A DNA stretch of 64,000 bases from Paenibacillus sp. cl123 (GTDB lineage Bacteria; Bacillota; Bacilli; Paenibacillales; NBRC-103111): the NCBI RefSeq assembly GCF_900101595.1, contig NZ_FMYY01000002.1:496001-560000 (forward strand), given 5' to 3'. Position numbers and translations under genes: made by a program. The notes below the pieces were generated by a model. The model did no database searches, had not been told where the DNA came from, and worked only from the letters and a program-made list of their open reading frames with translations. Below, in pieces: positions 49,305-57,923 of the stretch (within the stretch, counting starts at the first letter, position 1; each line of letters starts with the position of its first letter).

Positions 49305-49958
49305 ATGCATGTACCATTTATTAGAAACCATCAGTATAACTTCATCAAGAAGCAAGCTGAGTCTCTGCAGCAGGCTCTGCGTACGATTGCCGATCCGAAG
49401 ATTGTGGAATCCGTCAGATATAGCGCCGAAACCAAGATTAGTGAGTTGTTCCCGGACGCCGCGGATGAGCAAAAGCGTATGCTGGGTCAAATAGCCGGAT
49501 TGAACACTTCAGAAGACTTTCACAGATATCTTGAGGCTCTAAAGCCGTATCGGATGGAATTTCCGTCCATTACGGCCAAGCAGATTCAAAAGCTGTTTCC
49601 GAAAAATAAGAAGCTCAAGCTGCCGGATCTGTCCGCGATCGACTATCGGCAGGTTTCGTATCTGAGCTGGACCGATATAGCAACCCAGAAGTTATTCATG
49701 GTCTATCCGATGAACGGTCAGTTCGTTGGCATCGAAGGCAGATATACGGATACGAATAAAAAAGGCTTCTGCTTCGTGTGCAACAAGTATGAGGAGCTGG
49801 TCTTATTCTCCGCGGTTTCCCGCAAAAGACCTGTTCACAGTTCCGCTGATTACTATAAAGCGGTCGGGAACTATGTGTGCGCGCACAGTCAGGAATGCAA
49901 CAAGAACATCACAGATATGACCGCTTTAGAGCATTTCGTGGACACGGTCATCGGTTAA
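49305..49958 (+). CDS. FusB/FusC-type elongation factor G-binding protein
   Basis: The 217-residue protein starts HVPFIRNHQYNFIKKQ, the usual beginning of the family, and has a C-terminal zinc-binding part with FCFVCNKYEEL and YVCAHSQECNK. In staphylococci such proteins free EF-G from the ribosome and give resistance to fusidic acid; chromosomal homologues are common in Bacillota and may have a housekeeping role. The ribosome-binding site AAGGGG lies 10 bases before ATG 49305 and is inside a possible hairpin. A leader peptide and two more hairpins lie upstream. Confidence 0.9.
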   Translation: MHVPFIRNHQYNFIKKQAESLQQALRTIADPKIVESVRYSAETKISELFPDAADEQKRMLGQIAGLNTSEDFHRYLEALKPYRMEFPSITAKQIQKLFPKNKKLKLPDLSAIDYRQVSYLSWTDIATQKLFMVYPMNGQFVGIEGRYTDTNKKGFCFVCNKYEELVLFSAVSRKRPVHSSADYYKAVGNYVCAHSQECNKNITDMTALEHFVDTVIG

Positions 49959-49963
49959 ACAAG

Positions 49964-50004
49964 AAAACCATTGAATCTACGCATGTAGGTTCAATGGTTT
50001 TTTG
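49964..50004. terminator. bidirectional intrinsic terminator
   Basis: AAAACCATTGAATCTAC (49964-49980) pairs with GTAGGTTCAATGGTTTT (49985-50001) with one mismatch, followed by further T. It serves the convergent luciferase-like gene as well. Confidence 0.85.
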
Positions 50005-50034
50005 GTACGCCGGACGCCGGGTCCGCAGACCGGC

Positions 50035-51108
50035 TCAGTTCTTAGCTTCGGTTCGCGCCAGCTCCTGGCGTACGAGCGGCGCTACCCGGGTGCCGAGCAA
50101 TTCGATGGCGCGCAGCACCTCGCGGTGGGGCATTGTGCCGACGTTGACATGCAGGAAGAAGCGGGTAATGCCCAGATTTTTGCGCAGCAAAATAATTTTC
50201 TCTGCGACATATTCCGGATCGCCGACATACAGCGCTCCACGCAGACTGCGCGCGGCATCGAACGTGGACCGGGTGTATGACTGTCCCCAGCCGCGCTCGC
50301 GTCCGATGACGTTCATCTGGGCCTGCGTCGGGGCAAAAAACAAATCGGCAGCCTGATCGTTCGTATCCGCGACAAAGCCATGGGAGTGGGTGGCGATCTC
50401 CAGCTTGTCCGGATCATGTCCGGCTCGCTTGGCAGCTTCTTTATACAGTTTCACCAGCGGGGCAAAGCTTTCCGGCATGCCGCCGATGATGGCGAAGGCG
50501 ATGGGAAGTCCCAGCATGCCGGCACGGATAGCCGATTGCGCGTTTCCGCCGCTTGCGATCCATACCGGCAGCGGGTCCTGCACGGATCGAGGATATACCG
50601 GCAGGTTGTGGATCGGCGCACGATGCTTGCCCTCCCAAGTCACCTTCTCCGAAGCCCGGATCGCCAGCAGCAGCTCAAGCTTCTCCTCGAACAACTCGTC
50701 GTAATCCTCCAGACTGTAGCCGAAGAGGGGGAAGGACTCGATGAACGAGCCGCGCCCGGCCATAATTTCGGCCCGGCCGTTAGAAATGCCGTCCAGTGTA
50801 GAGAACGCTTGATAGACCCTGACCGGGTCATCGGACGACAGAACGGTAACCGCGCTCGTGAGTCGTATCCGCTTGGTCGCGGCAGCCGCTGCCGCCAGCA
50901 CCACAGCGGGGGCGGAGCCGGCGTAATCGGCGCGATGGTGTTCTCCGATTCCATAAACATCCAGGCCGACCTGGTCGGCCAGAATGATCTCTTCCACGGC
51001 ATGGCGCAGCCGTTCGGCGTGACTGATGACCTCTCCTGTCACAGGATCTGGCGTTGCCTCCAAAAATGTGCTGATTCCTATTTCGATGTTGACAGCCCCA
51101 TGGGCCAT
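50035..51108 (-). CDS. luciferase-like flavin-dependent monooxygenase
   Basis: About 357 residues with the TIM-barrel order of the LLM class: [51 protein letters not shown] and [20 protein letters not shown], then [13 protein letters not shown]. It should bind FMNH2 and oxidise an unknown small molecule with O2. ATG 51108 lies 9 bases after GGAGG and is preferred to ATG 51126, which is on the ribosome-binding site. It stands alone, ending at a shared terminator. Confidence 0.92.
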   Translation of the reverse strand: MAHGAVNIEIGISTFLEATPDPVTGEVISHAERLRHAVEEIILADQVGLDVYGIGEHHRADYAGSAPAVVLAAAAAATKRIRLTSAVTVLSSDDPVRVYQAFSTLDGISNGRAEIMAGRGSFIESFPLFGYSLEDYDELFEEKLELLLAIRASEKVTWEGKHRAPIHNLPVYPRSVQDPLPVWIASGGNAQSAIRAGMLGLPIAFAIIGGMPESFAPLVKLYKEAAKRAGHDPDKLEIATHSHGFVADTNDQAADLFFAPTQAQMNVIGRERGWGQSYTRSTFDAARSLRGALYVGDPEYVAEKIILLRKNLGITRFFLHVNVGTMPHREVLRAIELLGTRVAPLVRQELARTEAKN

Positions 51109-51194
51109 TGCACTCGCCTCCTTCATTTCTCTAGTGTACTCATTTTTTTAATGTTTCTCAAATTAAGTAAGCTGATAGCAGACTTACTGCCAGA

Positions 51195-51526
51195 TTGCGC
51201 TTAACATTTCAGGCTTTACCTGCGAGCATCTTGACGGGTTCCGGACGCCCGCAGCGCCGGAGAAGCTGGAACAAGGCTGGCGCCTTTGCGCAAGAGTCGA
51301 TAGAGATGGTCAATCCCGTCATAAGGTGGAGCTTGTTTATTCCCGAATTCGGAATTATTTACGGATACGATGACGAGAAGCAGGAGTTGTTACTGCAAAG
51401 TCCCGTCTCACGACGGTCTTAGGTGAGCGAACAAACATTTCCATCATGGCAGCAGCCGCATTTTCAATACTGGACGATGAGCTTGATCGTTTAAGCGAAA
51501 TAATGGAAGAACGTCTTCGGGATTAA
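51195..51526 (+). pseudogene. probable remnant of a BtrH-N-domain gene
   Basis: One frame (51195-51422) contains FAQESIEMVNPVIRW, then LFIPEFGIIYGYDDEK, which resembles the BtrH N-terminal cysteine-protease-like domain. It then breaks, and a different frame (51446-51526) encodes AFSILDDELDRLSEIMEERL, which looks like the helical end of a protein. No ribosome-binding site or N-terminus is present. I read it as a decayed, shortened gene; chance similarity is possible. The end abuts dif-like site C. Confidence 0.4.
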
Positions 51527-51554
51527 AGATTACATAATTAATATTATGTTATCT
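51527..51554. other. dif-like site C
   Basis: Arms AGATTACATAA and TTATGTTATCT around core TTAATA. The inner half-sites ACATAA and TTATGT and the 6-base spacing are the same as in sites A and B. It begins directly after the stop codon of the gene remnant. Confidence 0.5.
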
Positions 51555-51623
51555 TTTGTATAGCAGAAAATTTAAATCCTTACACGACGAAATCTTAGAG
51601 GTAGTTTTCCTAAATCATATAGC

Positions 51624-51833
51624 ATGTATCACTTCGGAGGAAGAGGGGGGAGAAACAGGACAAACCTTGAGACTGAAACCGGCTTCACCGGTCACGAAGA
51701 GGTTTCGTCTTATACAGCGGAAAGCGTAGCTCAAATGCTCCAGGAGGGGTTCGACCAAGGGAATGGCGATAAAATCAACTCGCTTGAAAGACTAAGAGAG
51801 CCAAGACATCAGGAAGCCAAGAAGCCGTATTGA
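51624..51833 (+). CDS. small hypothetical protein, 69 aa
   Basis: A hydrophilic frame with a plausible amphipathic part (ESVAQMLQEGFDQGNGDKIN). No clear ribosome-binding site precedes ATG 51624; a purine-rich run (GAGGAAGAGGGGGGAG) inside the frame suggests a later start, which would leave a much shorter product. It has no recognised relative and could be non-coding. The perfect inverted repeat at 51871-51920 would terminate it. Confidence 0.35.
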   Translation: MYHFGGRGGRNRTNLETETGFTGHEEVSSYTAESVAQMLQEGFDQGNGDKINSLERLREPRHQEAKKPY

Positions 51834-51870
51834 GTACCGGGTTTATTACTCATAGCCTGGCGGATCATTT

Positions 51871-51920
51871 CACAAGCAAAAAGGATACATAACATTAGTT
51901 ATGTATCCTTTTTGCTTGTG
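51871..51920. repeat. perfect 50-base inverted repeat (terminator-like) with a fourth dif-like core
   Basis: Arms of 23 bases at 51871-51893 and 51898-51920 are exact complements around ATTA. An A-run on the left and T-run on the right arm make it a terminator on both strands. Inside it AGGATACATAA, core CATTAG, TTATGTATCCT (51882-51909) repeat the ACATAA, 6 bases, TTATGT pattern of sites A-C. Confidence 0.7.
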
Positions 51921-51941
51921 CGGTTATTCCATCCGGCACTA

Positions 51942-52033
51942 TGTTCAAGCTGTCTCCGGAAATCGCCCGGAAGCTGGATAAAAACGACTTGATCCGCAAG
52001 GTCATCAGGTCGTACAGTAAACAGGTGAGCTGA
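51942..52033 (+). other. possible 3' remnant of a gene
   Basis: A frame from ATG 51942 to TGA 52031-52033 encodes 30 residues, MFKLSPEIARKLDKN then DLIRKVIRSYSKQVS. It resembles a protein C-terminus more than a full protein and is followed by a terminator. No ribosome-binding site is present. Confidence 0.3.
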
Positions 52034-52079
52034 GGAACCTTTCGCCGCCGTGCCGCCTGCTGTTTCATATGACGGCAAC

Positions 52080-52114
52080 AAGTCCCCATCTGCACAGGCG
52101 GTGGGGACTTTATT
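52080..52114 (+). terminator. intrinsic terminator
   Basis: AAGTCCCCA (52080-52088) pairs with TGGGGACTT (52102-52110), followed by TATT. Confidence 0.65.
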
Positions 52115-52148
52115 ATCAAAGAAAAGGAACGGTAAAAGGGACCTTAAC

Positions 52149-52224
52149 ATTGTCACAATTTGCTCGCTCCAGATAAGCTCCCCAATTCGGGACATTTACC
52201 GCATCACGGACTTCGTGATTTTCA
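52149..52224 (+). pseudogene. remnant of a sensor kinase gene, internally deleted
   Basis: The last 55 bases (52170-52224) match 52897-52951 of the intact sensor kinase gene at about 48 positions; they encode SSPIRDIYRITDFVIF against GSKIQDIYRITDFVVF. The 21 bases before them match 52783-52803 at about 17 positions. Relative to the intact gene, 93 bases (31 codons) between these blocks are absent. The homology stops exactly where the ferritin-like gene begins on the other strand. It is a leftover of a paralogue or of a tandem duplication. Confidence 0.75.
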
Positions 52225-52506
52225 GCTGCTGACGCCAGTAACTTCCTGTCCCGTCAAAGCCCGATACATCTCTCTGAACATTTTATTGTGAGCGCGCTCG
52301 TCGTTACGGATGCTTTCAATAATAGCCGCCTGTTCTTGGGAGGGGGCCAGATTGATCAGTTCATTGTAGAACAACTCATCGTTACGCTCCCCTTGCACCG
52401 CTTCCTTTATCAGTTGTACGGCTTTCGCAAATCCGGTGCTCCAGATAGGCACAAAGTCGACCCGCATATAATATAAACTTCTCCAGTATGAGGGTGCTTG
52501 ATACAT
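52222..52506 (-). CDS. ferritin-like protein, truncated at the C-terminus
   Basis: The 94-residue product starts MYQAPSYWRSLYYMRVDF, with the helix IKEAVQGERNDELFYNELI and the metal-ligand pattern ESIRNDERAHNKMF (ExxxxxE..H), that is, the first half of a ferritin-like four-helix bundle. Full-length relatives I know of are about 160-170 residues. The last codons run into the sensor kinase remnant: the stop TGA (52222-52224) is made of the last three bases of that remnant. So the second half was lost by recombination. AGGAGGAG precedes the ATG, so it may still be expressed as a half bundle that could work only as an oligomer. Confidence 0.8.
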   Translation of the reverse strand: MYQAPSYWRSLYYMRVDFVPIWSTGFAKAVQLIKEAVQGERNDELFYNELINLAPSQEQAAIIESIRNDERAHNKMFREMYRALTGQEVTGVSS

Positions 52507-52707
52507 AGTTTTCTCCTCCTAACATTCGTTCATGAAGTATATGAGCATCCGCCCATTTCGGTTCCTATTGACGTTCCCGCCGTCTTCCTTTTCTTGAAAC
52601 CTAAAAATTTTATCCGTTTTTCTCGGGTTCCTGGCTGTAGGATCAGCGCCAATTCATTATAATAAGCTGAGAGCCAACGTCTGTAACTTCGCGAAGAGGA
52701 GCCATCC

Positions 52708-54552
52708 ATGATGAAGCACAAGCATGTGCTCCAATATATCAATCAGCATTTCAAAGTGAAGCTCATTTTGTCGCTGTCGGTCATTATTACCATCTGCTCG
52801 CTCGTCACCGGTTATATGTCTTACCGGATGAATTTGAACTTGTTTGAAAGCGAAATCAGCAAACAGTACTTGAAGACAAGCGAGCAAACGATCGAGCAGA
52901 TCGGCTCCAAAATTCAGGACATTTATCGCATCACGGACTTCGTGGTTTTCAACACCCACGTGGAACGCACGGTGGAAAATATGCATGCCGATCCGCAGCC
53001 CGGAGAGAGCGTCGCGTATCGGAACTTCATGCTGGAGCGGAATCTGGAGAATGTCCTGCTGCCGCTCAAAAATGAAACGACACATATACGCGCCGTCTAT
53101 ATTGCGGACTTGCAAGGCTATAATATGTATTACAGCCAGGCGAACCCGTCGATTCAGCTTCAGTTTCCCGAGTTTTATGAACGGGTGAAAAAGGGGATGG
53201 ATCATTCGTCGGCGGAAATTGTCTGGCAGCGGATGAATATCTCCGATCTCTATGAAGCGTCCGGAGAGAAGAGAAGCCTGGTCGCCTCGCGCTGGCTGAA
53301 GTCGACCGAGCAGCAGACGGTGTACGGCATGCTTATTCTTATTATTGACGAACAATACTTCGGCAGTTCGCTCGACCGGCTTATGGCCGGACAAACGGCC
53401 GGGGCCTACATCTACGATAAATACGACCGGCTGCTGTTCAGCCGGGAGCCCGAAGGCAGCCCCGGCTTCGAGCCAGCCCCGGGCAAGCGTCCCGGGAGCT
53501 TCATCGAGCACCGCGAAGGCAACGACTATTTATTTGTGAAGAGCGTCTACGAACCCCGTTCGTTCAAGCTTATCAGCGGTATTTCGCTCGCAGATATCAA
53601 GGCGAAGGGGCGCACGGTTTATCATTTTGCTCTCGCCTTCGGTCTTGTCAGCATTGTGCTGATGGCGGTCAGCGTCTCGTTCTTCAGCGGCAAAATGCTG
53701 AAGCCGCTGCATGTGCTCGTGAGGGCGATGCAGCGGGTGCGCGAAGGCAGCCTGCGGACCGCCATACCGCGTACGTCGAATGACGAGTTTGCTTTTCTCA
53801 CGGACAGCTTTAATCAAATGGCGGCGGACATTCAGTCGCTCATCCAGGAAGTGTACGTCAGCAAACTGAGCGAGCAGGAGGCCGAGCTCAAGGCGCTGCA
53901 GGCGCAGCTGAATCCCCATTTTCTGCATAACGCGCTTAATTCGATTTATTGGAAAATCATGCTGCTGTATGACGACGAAGAAACGGCGGCGCTCGTCACG
54001 AGCTTGTCGGAGCTGCTGCGCTACTCGCTCGCCCCTGTATCGACGCCAAGTACGCTGCGGGACGAGCTCGCGCAAATCCGGAACTATATCCGGATTCAGG
54101 AAGCGCGGCATGGCGACGAGCTGCAGGTCAGCATCGAAGCGCCGAAGGAGCTCATGGGCTGCCGCATGCAGCGATTGCTGCTGCAGCCGCTTGTCGAAAA
54201 CGTCTTCGTTCATGCTTTTATGGATCAGACGGCAAGCAAGCGGCTGGCCATTCGCGTCAGCCGCCGGGAGGCTGATATGTTCGTTGAAATCGAAGATAAC
54301 GGGCACGGCATATCGCCTGACATGATTCATCGGTTGCTGGATGACCGCACGCTGTACGACGAGCGCGGCGAACGGGAGCGGCTCGGGGTGCGCAACGTGC
54401 TGCGCCGCATTTATTTGGTGCACGGCGAGTCGTACGGGCTGGAAATCCAGCGTTTGCCGGAAGGAACGCTAGTTCGTGTCAAGCTGCCATATGAAGAGGA
54501 AACGGGTCGCTTGGAGGAAGGGGGACAGCAATATGCGCATCCTGTTAGTTGA
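52708..54552 (+). CDS. YesM-type membrane sensor histidine kinase
   Basis: The 614-residue protein has a membrane helix near 18-38, an outer Cache-like domain of about 240 residues, a second helix (ALAFGLVSIVLMAVSVSFF), a HAMP linker (LKPLHVLVRAMQRV) and the His-kinase domain with the phospho-acceptor in LNPHFLHNALNSIYW. The ATPase part has QPLVENVFVHA and DNGHGISPDM. ATG 52708 or 52711 follows AGAGGAG. It overlaps the AraC-type regulator gene by 20 bases. This kinase-regulator pair typically senses extracellular carbohydrate in Paenibacillus; here the sugar locus follows directly. Confidence 0.94.
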   Translation: MMKHKHVLQYINQHFKVKLILSLSVIITICSLVTGYMSYRMNLNLFESEISKQYLKTSEQTIEQIGSKIQDIYRITDFVVFNTHVERTVENMHADPQPGESVAYRNFMLERNLENVLLPLKNETTHIRAVYIADLQGYNMYYSQANPSIQLQFPEFYERVKKGMDHSSAEIVWQRMNISDLYEASGEKRSLVASRWLKSTEQQTVYGMLILIIDEQYFGSSLDRLMAGQTAGAYIYDKYDRLLFSREPEGSPGFEPAPGKRPGSFIEHREGNDYLFVKSVYEPRSFKLISGISLADIKAKGRTVYHFALAFGLVSIVLMAVSVSFFSGKMLKPLHVLVRAMQRVREGSLRTAIPRTSNDEFAFLTDSFNQMAADIQSLIQEVYVSKLSEQEAELKALQAQLNPHFLHNALNSIYWKIMLLYDDEETAALVTSLSELLRYSLAPVSTPSTLRDELAQIRNYIRIQEARHGDELQVSIEAPKELMGCRMQRLLLQPLVENVFVHAFMDQTASKRLAIRVSRREADMFVEIEDNGHGISPDMIHRLLDDRTLYDERGERERLGVRNVLRRIYLVHGESYGLEIQRLPEGTLVRVKLPYEEETGRLEEGGQQYAHPVS

Positions 54553-56074
54553 AGACGAGCCTTTATTCCGTAAAGGTCTGGCCAAAATGATTGCGGGCAG
54601 CGAAGCGAGCTGGGATGTTTGCGGCGAGGCGGAGAACGGCCAGGAGGCCGAACAGCTCATTGCCGAGCTGCAGCCCGATCTCATCGTCACGGATATCCGG
54701 ATGCCGGTCATGGACGGGCTGGAGCTGCTGCAGCGCACCAAGGCCGCCTTCCCGGATATCGAGTTTATCGTCATTACCGGGTTTCAGGATTTTCAATACG
54801 CACAGGCGGCGCTGCGCAGCGGTGCGCTCGATCTGCTCGTTAAGCCGTGCAGCAAGCAGGATATGCACGATGCGCTGACCAAAGCAGATATATTCGTGCA
54901 AAAGAAACGGACGGCTGCCCGCAAGAAGGCGAGCGAGCGCCAGCTGCTCCAGGAAAATGCGCTGCGCGCCATTTTTCTGCGCTTTCCGTATCGGCCGGAG
55001 GCGGCGGCCGAGCTGGAGCAGAAGCTTCGCTCCACTAAGCTGATCGTGCTGCACGTAGCCGATTTTCTCCCGCCAGAGCGGAGCTATACGAAGCGCGATG
55101 TGCCCTTGCTGCAATTCGCGGTCTTGAACATCATGGGCGAGCTCCTCGACGCGCATCGGTCCTGGAGCATGCTGCTGCTGATTGAGGCAGGGCGCTTCGC
55201 CCTGCTGCTGCCTCCGGGAGCCGAGGCCGAGGTGCAGCGGCTTCTTGACGCGGCTTGCACCACAGTGCGGCAGCTGCTCGGCTTGACGGTCGCGGCGCAT
55301 GAAGCCGGCGTCGTCTCCAGCCTCGGCGGGCTTGCCGACATGTACGAGGCAGCCCTGGCGAACAGCGCGCAGAGCCGCGCCTCCAGGGATCGGGACGAGC
55401 AGCCGGAAGCGGCTCTGCCGGTTAACCGCGTCCGGCAGCAGCTCATAGGCGCTCAGGCGGCGGCTTTCATTATGGCCGGCCAAGCGGAAGCTTTGCAGCA
55501 ATATTTGGATGGGCTGATGAAAGAAATGAGCGCCCTGGACGCCGAAGCTCTGCCGATCGAAGCATTGTCGCTCAGCTTTGCGCTGCAGGATGCGGCTCGC
55601 AAGCAGCTGGAGCGGGAGTCCGATGCGCGCAGCTTGTCGGAACGGATCGGCAAGCTGAACGAATGTCGCAGCAAGGATGAAGTGTGCGCGTGGATGAAGG
55701 CGGAGACCGAGCGGTTTATGCGTCATTATGAGGAATGGCAGAGCCGGTACAGCTCCAACGCGGTGTCTCGGGCGATCCGCTATATCGAAGAGCACTACGC
55801 CGAGCAGCTGTCGCTGCAGCAGGTCGCTTCGCATGTGCATCTGAACGCCGCTTATTTCAGCCACCTGTTCAAAAAAGAAACCGGCCGCAGCTTCGTCAAT
55901 TTCCTGATCGACGTTCGCATGGACAAGGCGAAGCTGCTGCTGTCCAATACGAATTTGAACGTTACGGAAGTGTCGGGCAAGGTGGGGTACGATTTGCCGA
56001 ATTATTTTGCCAAGCTGTTCAAAATCAACACGGGCTTAACGCCCAAGGAGTATCGCAAGCACCATATGATATAA
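54533..56074 (+). CDS. AraC-type response regulator (YesN-like)
   Basis: About 513 residues: a receiver domain (start MRILLVEDEPLFRKGL, Asp in LIVTDIRMP, Lys in LVKPC), a long middle part and a C-terminal AraC helix-turn-helix pair (AIRYIEEHYAEQLSLQQVA and FKINTGLTPKEYRKH). ATG 54533 lies 8-10 bases behind GGAAGGGGG and starts the receiver domain; the in-frame ATG at 54476 would only add residues inside the kinase gene. It probably activates the sugar-uptake genes that follow. Confidence 0.94.
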   Translation: MRILLVEDEPLFRKGLAKMIAGSEASWDVCGEAENGQEAEQLIAELQPDLIVTDIRMPVMDGLELLQRTKAAFPDIEFIVITGFQDFQYAQAALRSGALDLLVKPCSKQDMHDALTKADIFVQKKRTAARKKASERQLLQENALRAIFLRFPYRPEAAAELEQKLRSTKLIVLHVADFLPPERSYTKRDVPLLQFAVLNIMGELLDAHRSWSMLLLIEAGRFALLLPPGAEAEVQRLLDAACTTVRQLLGLTVAAHEAGVVSSLGGLADMYEAALANSAQSRASRDRDEQPEAALPVNRVRQQLIGAQAAAFIMAGQAEALQQYLDGLMKEMSALDAEALPIEALSLSFALQDAARKQLERESDARSLSERIGKLNECRSKDEVCAWMKAETERFMRHYEEWQSRYSSNAVSRAIRYIEEHYAEQLSLQQVASHVHLNAAYFSHLFKKETGRSFVNFLIDVRMDKAKLLLSNTNLNVTEVSGKVGYDLPNYFAKLFKINTGLTPKEYRKHHMI

Positions 56075-56086
56075 GGGGGAGCGGAC

Positions 56087-57754
56087 ATGCTGCATGAGCT
56101 CAAGCGTGCGGCCCTGCCGCTACTGGCGGCTGGCGCGCTGGCCGCCGTCACGGCAAGCTGCTCGGCAAGCCCGGGATATACCCGCAATGAAAACGCGCCG
56201 CAAGCTTCGGAGCGGGAACAGATCACCGTGACCGTCTACGACCGCGGCAACGTTCCGTCCAGCGAAGGCACGATCGAGAACAACAAAATTACGAAGTGGA
56301 TCAACGAAACCGCAGATGTGGAAGCGAGATTCGTGGCCGTGCCGCGCTCGCAGGCGGAGCAGAAGCTGAACGCGCTGTTCGCTTCCGGCGAAGGGCCGGA
56401 CCTCATGATGGAATATGCGCCGCAAATTAAAAATACGTTGATCGACCGCAAGATGGTGCGCCCGATTGACGATATGATCGAGCGCTACAGCACGACCTAT
56501 AAGCAGCTGCTGGCCAAGTACCCGGCGCTGCGCAAGGCGGGAACCGGATCGGACGGCAAGTTGTACCAGTTCGGGCGCATTAACGAGACGATTCCGACTC
56601 GGGGCTTCTTCATACGAGCCGATTGGCTGAAGAAGCTCCACCTGGCGGTTCCGACGACGACGGAGGAGCTGTACGAAGTGGCGAAAGCGTTCACGGAGCA
56701 GGATCCTGACGGCAACGGAATCAACGACACGTACGGCATCGCCTTGTCGGGCAGCTCGGGCTATGTCCTGAGCGAAATGTTCGGCGTGACGTACCCGAAT
56801 TTCGTTGTCCAAGACGGCGAACTGGTGCATGGCTGGGACCATATCGAGGCGCTGACGGCGTTCAAGCGGAAGCTGTACAGCGAAGGTCTGGTGGACCCGA
56901 ACTTTTTAAGCGACAAGAACGGGGCCAGGGCGAAGAAGGATTTTCTGAACAATCGCATCGGCATGTTCATGGACCAGTTTAACGTGCCGATGACGTTCTA
57001 CACCGACACTTACGTGCCGCTGAAGCGCAACGTGCCGAGTGCCGAGCTGGCGGTCATCCCGTACCCGGCGACGCCGGTGGGACGGTTCAATTCGATCTTC
57101 GTCAATCCGATTCAAATGACGGCAGTTGTCAATGCCGAAACCAAGCACCCGGAAGCCGTCATGAAATACGTCGATTTCGCTTCCTCCGAGAAGTTCATGA
57201 AGACGATGTACTATGGCTTTGAAGGCGTCCACAGCAAGACCGAGCCCGGAAAATGCCCGGTCATGACAGATTTGGGCAAATGGATGACGGAATTCAATTA
57301 CGCCATCGGCGACTTTGCGATGCTGGCCTCGCCGATTTTGGCCGGCAACTGCTATTATGCCGCTGAGAAGCTGGATTCGCGCGATCCGCTGCAGCAGGAC
57401 GTCAAGAACATGTTTGAACTGAACTCGGCGTATGTGGATTTCAGTTTGCCGATCGCAGGTCCCACGAACTCCGAGCAATTGCCGCAGCTGCCCAAGGAGC
57501 TGCAGACGATCTTGACCGGCACGAGGAACCAGGTCGATGTCGATGCCGGCGATATTTGGATCAAGGCGATCGTGACGCCGGACTATACGCCGGAGCAAGC
57601 GAAGCGGGACGCGATAGCGGCGTGGGAGAAGGCGGGGGGCAAGCAGGTCGACGACTGGTACCGGAATTTTTACGCGCACGACAGACACAGCATCATCTTG
57701 ACGCAAGACATCTATGAAATGTTCAAGGAACAGCGCGCCGCGCAAGGCAAATGA
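56087..57754 (+). CDS. sugar ABC transporter substrate-binding lipoprotein (first of two)
   Basis: The 555-residue protein has a lipoprotein signal (LAAVTASC, Cys about 25). The mature part is an extracellular solute-binding protein of the LplA type, with TVTVYDRGNVPSSEGT, EYAPQIKNTLIDRKMVRPID and ADWLKKLHLAVPTTTEELYEVAKAFTEQDPDGNG (the last given as WLKKLHLAVPTTTEEL and DPDGNGINDTYG). It lies 12 bases behind the regulator gene and ahead of a strong terminator, so it belongs to the two-component transcript rather than to the permeases. A sensory role with the kinase is possible. Confidence 0.92.
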   Translation: MLHELKRAALPLLAAGALAAVTASCSASPGYTRNENAPQASEREQITVTVYDRGNVPSSEGTIENNKITKWINETADVEARFVAVPRSQAEQKLNALFASGEGPDLMMEYAPQIKNTLIDRKMVRPIDDMIERYSTTYKQLLAKYPALRKAGTGSDGKLYQFGRINETIPTRGFFIRADWLKKLHLAVPTTTEELYEVAKAFTEQDPDGNGINDTYGIALSGSSGYVLSEMFGVTYPNFVVQDGELVHGWDHIEALTAFKRKLYSEGLVDPNFLSDKNGARAKKDFLNNRIGMFMDQFNVPMTFYTDTYVPLKRNVPSAELAVIPYPATPVGRFNSIFVNPIQMTAVVNAETKHPEAVMKYVDFASSEKFMKTMYYGFEGVHSKTEPGKCPVMTDLGKWMTEFNYAIGDFAMLASPILAGNCYYAAEKLDSRDPLQQDVKNMFELNSAYVDFSLPIAGPTNSEQLPQLPKELQTILTGTRNQVDVDAGDIWIKAIVTPDYTPEQAKRDAIAAWEKAGGKQVDDWYRNFYAHDRHSIILTQDIYEMFKEQRAAQGK

Positions 57755-57767
57755 CTAACGGATTACG

Positions 57768-57810
57768 AGCAGCAGCTCGGAGGCTTCGGCTTCCGGGCTG
57801 CTGCTTTTTA
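57768..57810 (+). terminator. intrinsic terminator
   Basis: AGCAGCAGC with GCTGCTGCT and an inner CGGAGGC with GCTTCCG around TTCG give a long stem followed by TTTTTAATT. It separates the regulatory transcript from the transport genes. Confidence 0.85.
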
Positions 57811-57923
57811 ATTGCTGTACCGCAAACTAAAGATATTATCCGGATTCCCATAATTCCTAGATGTTGCAAGGGGGGGGCGCATATTACACTGATGTAGACA
57901 AATCGAAGGTGGAGGTGAACGCT

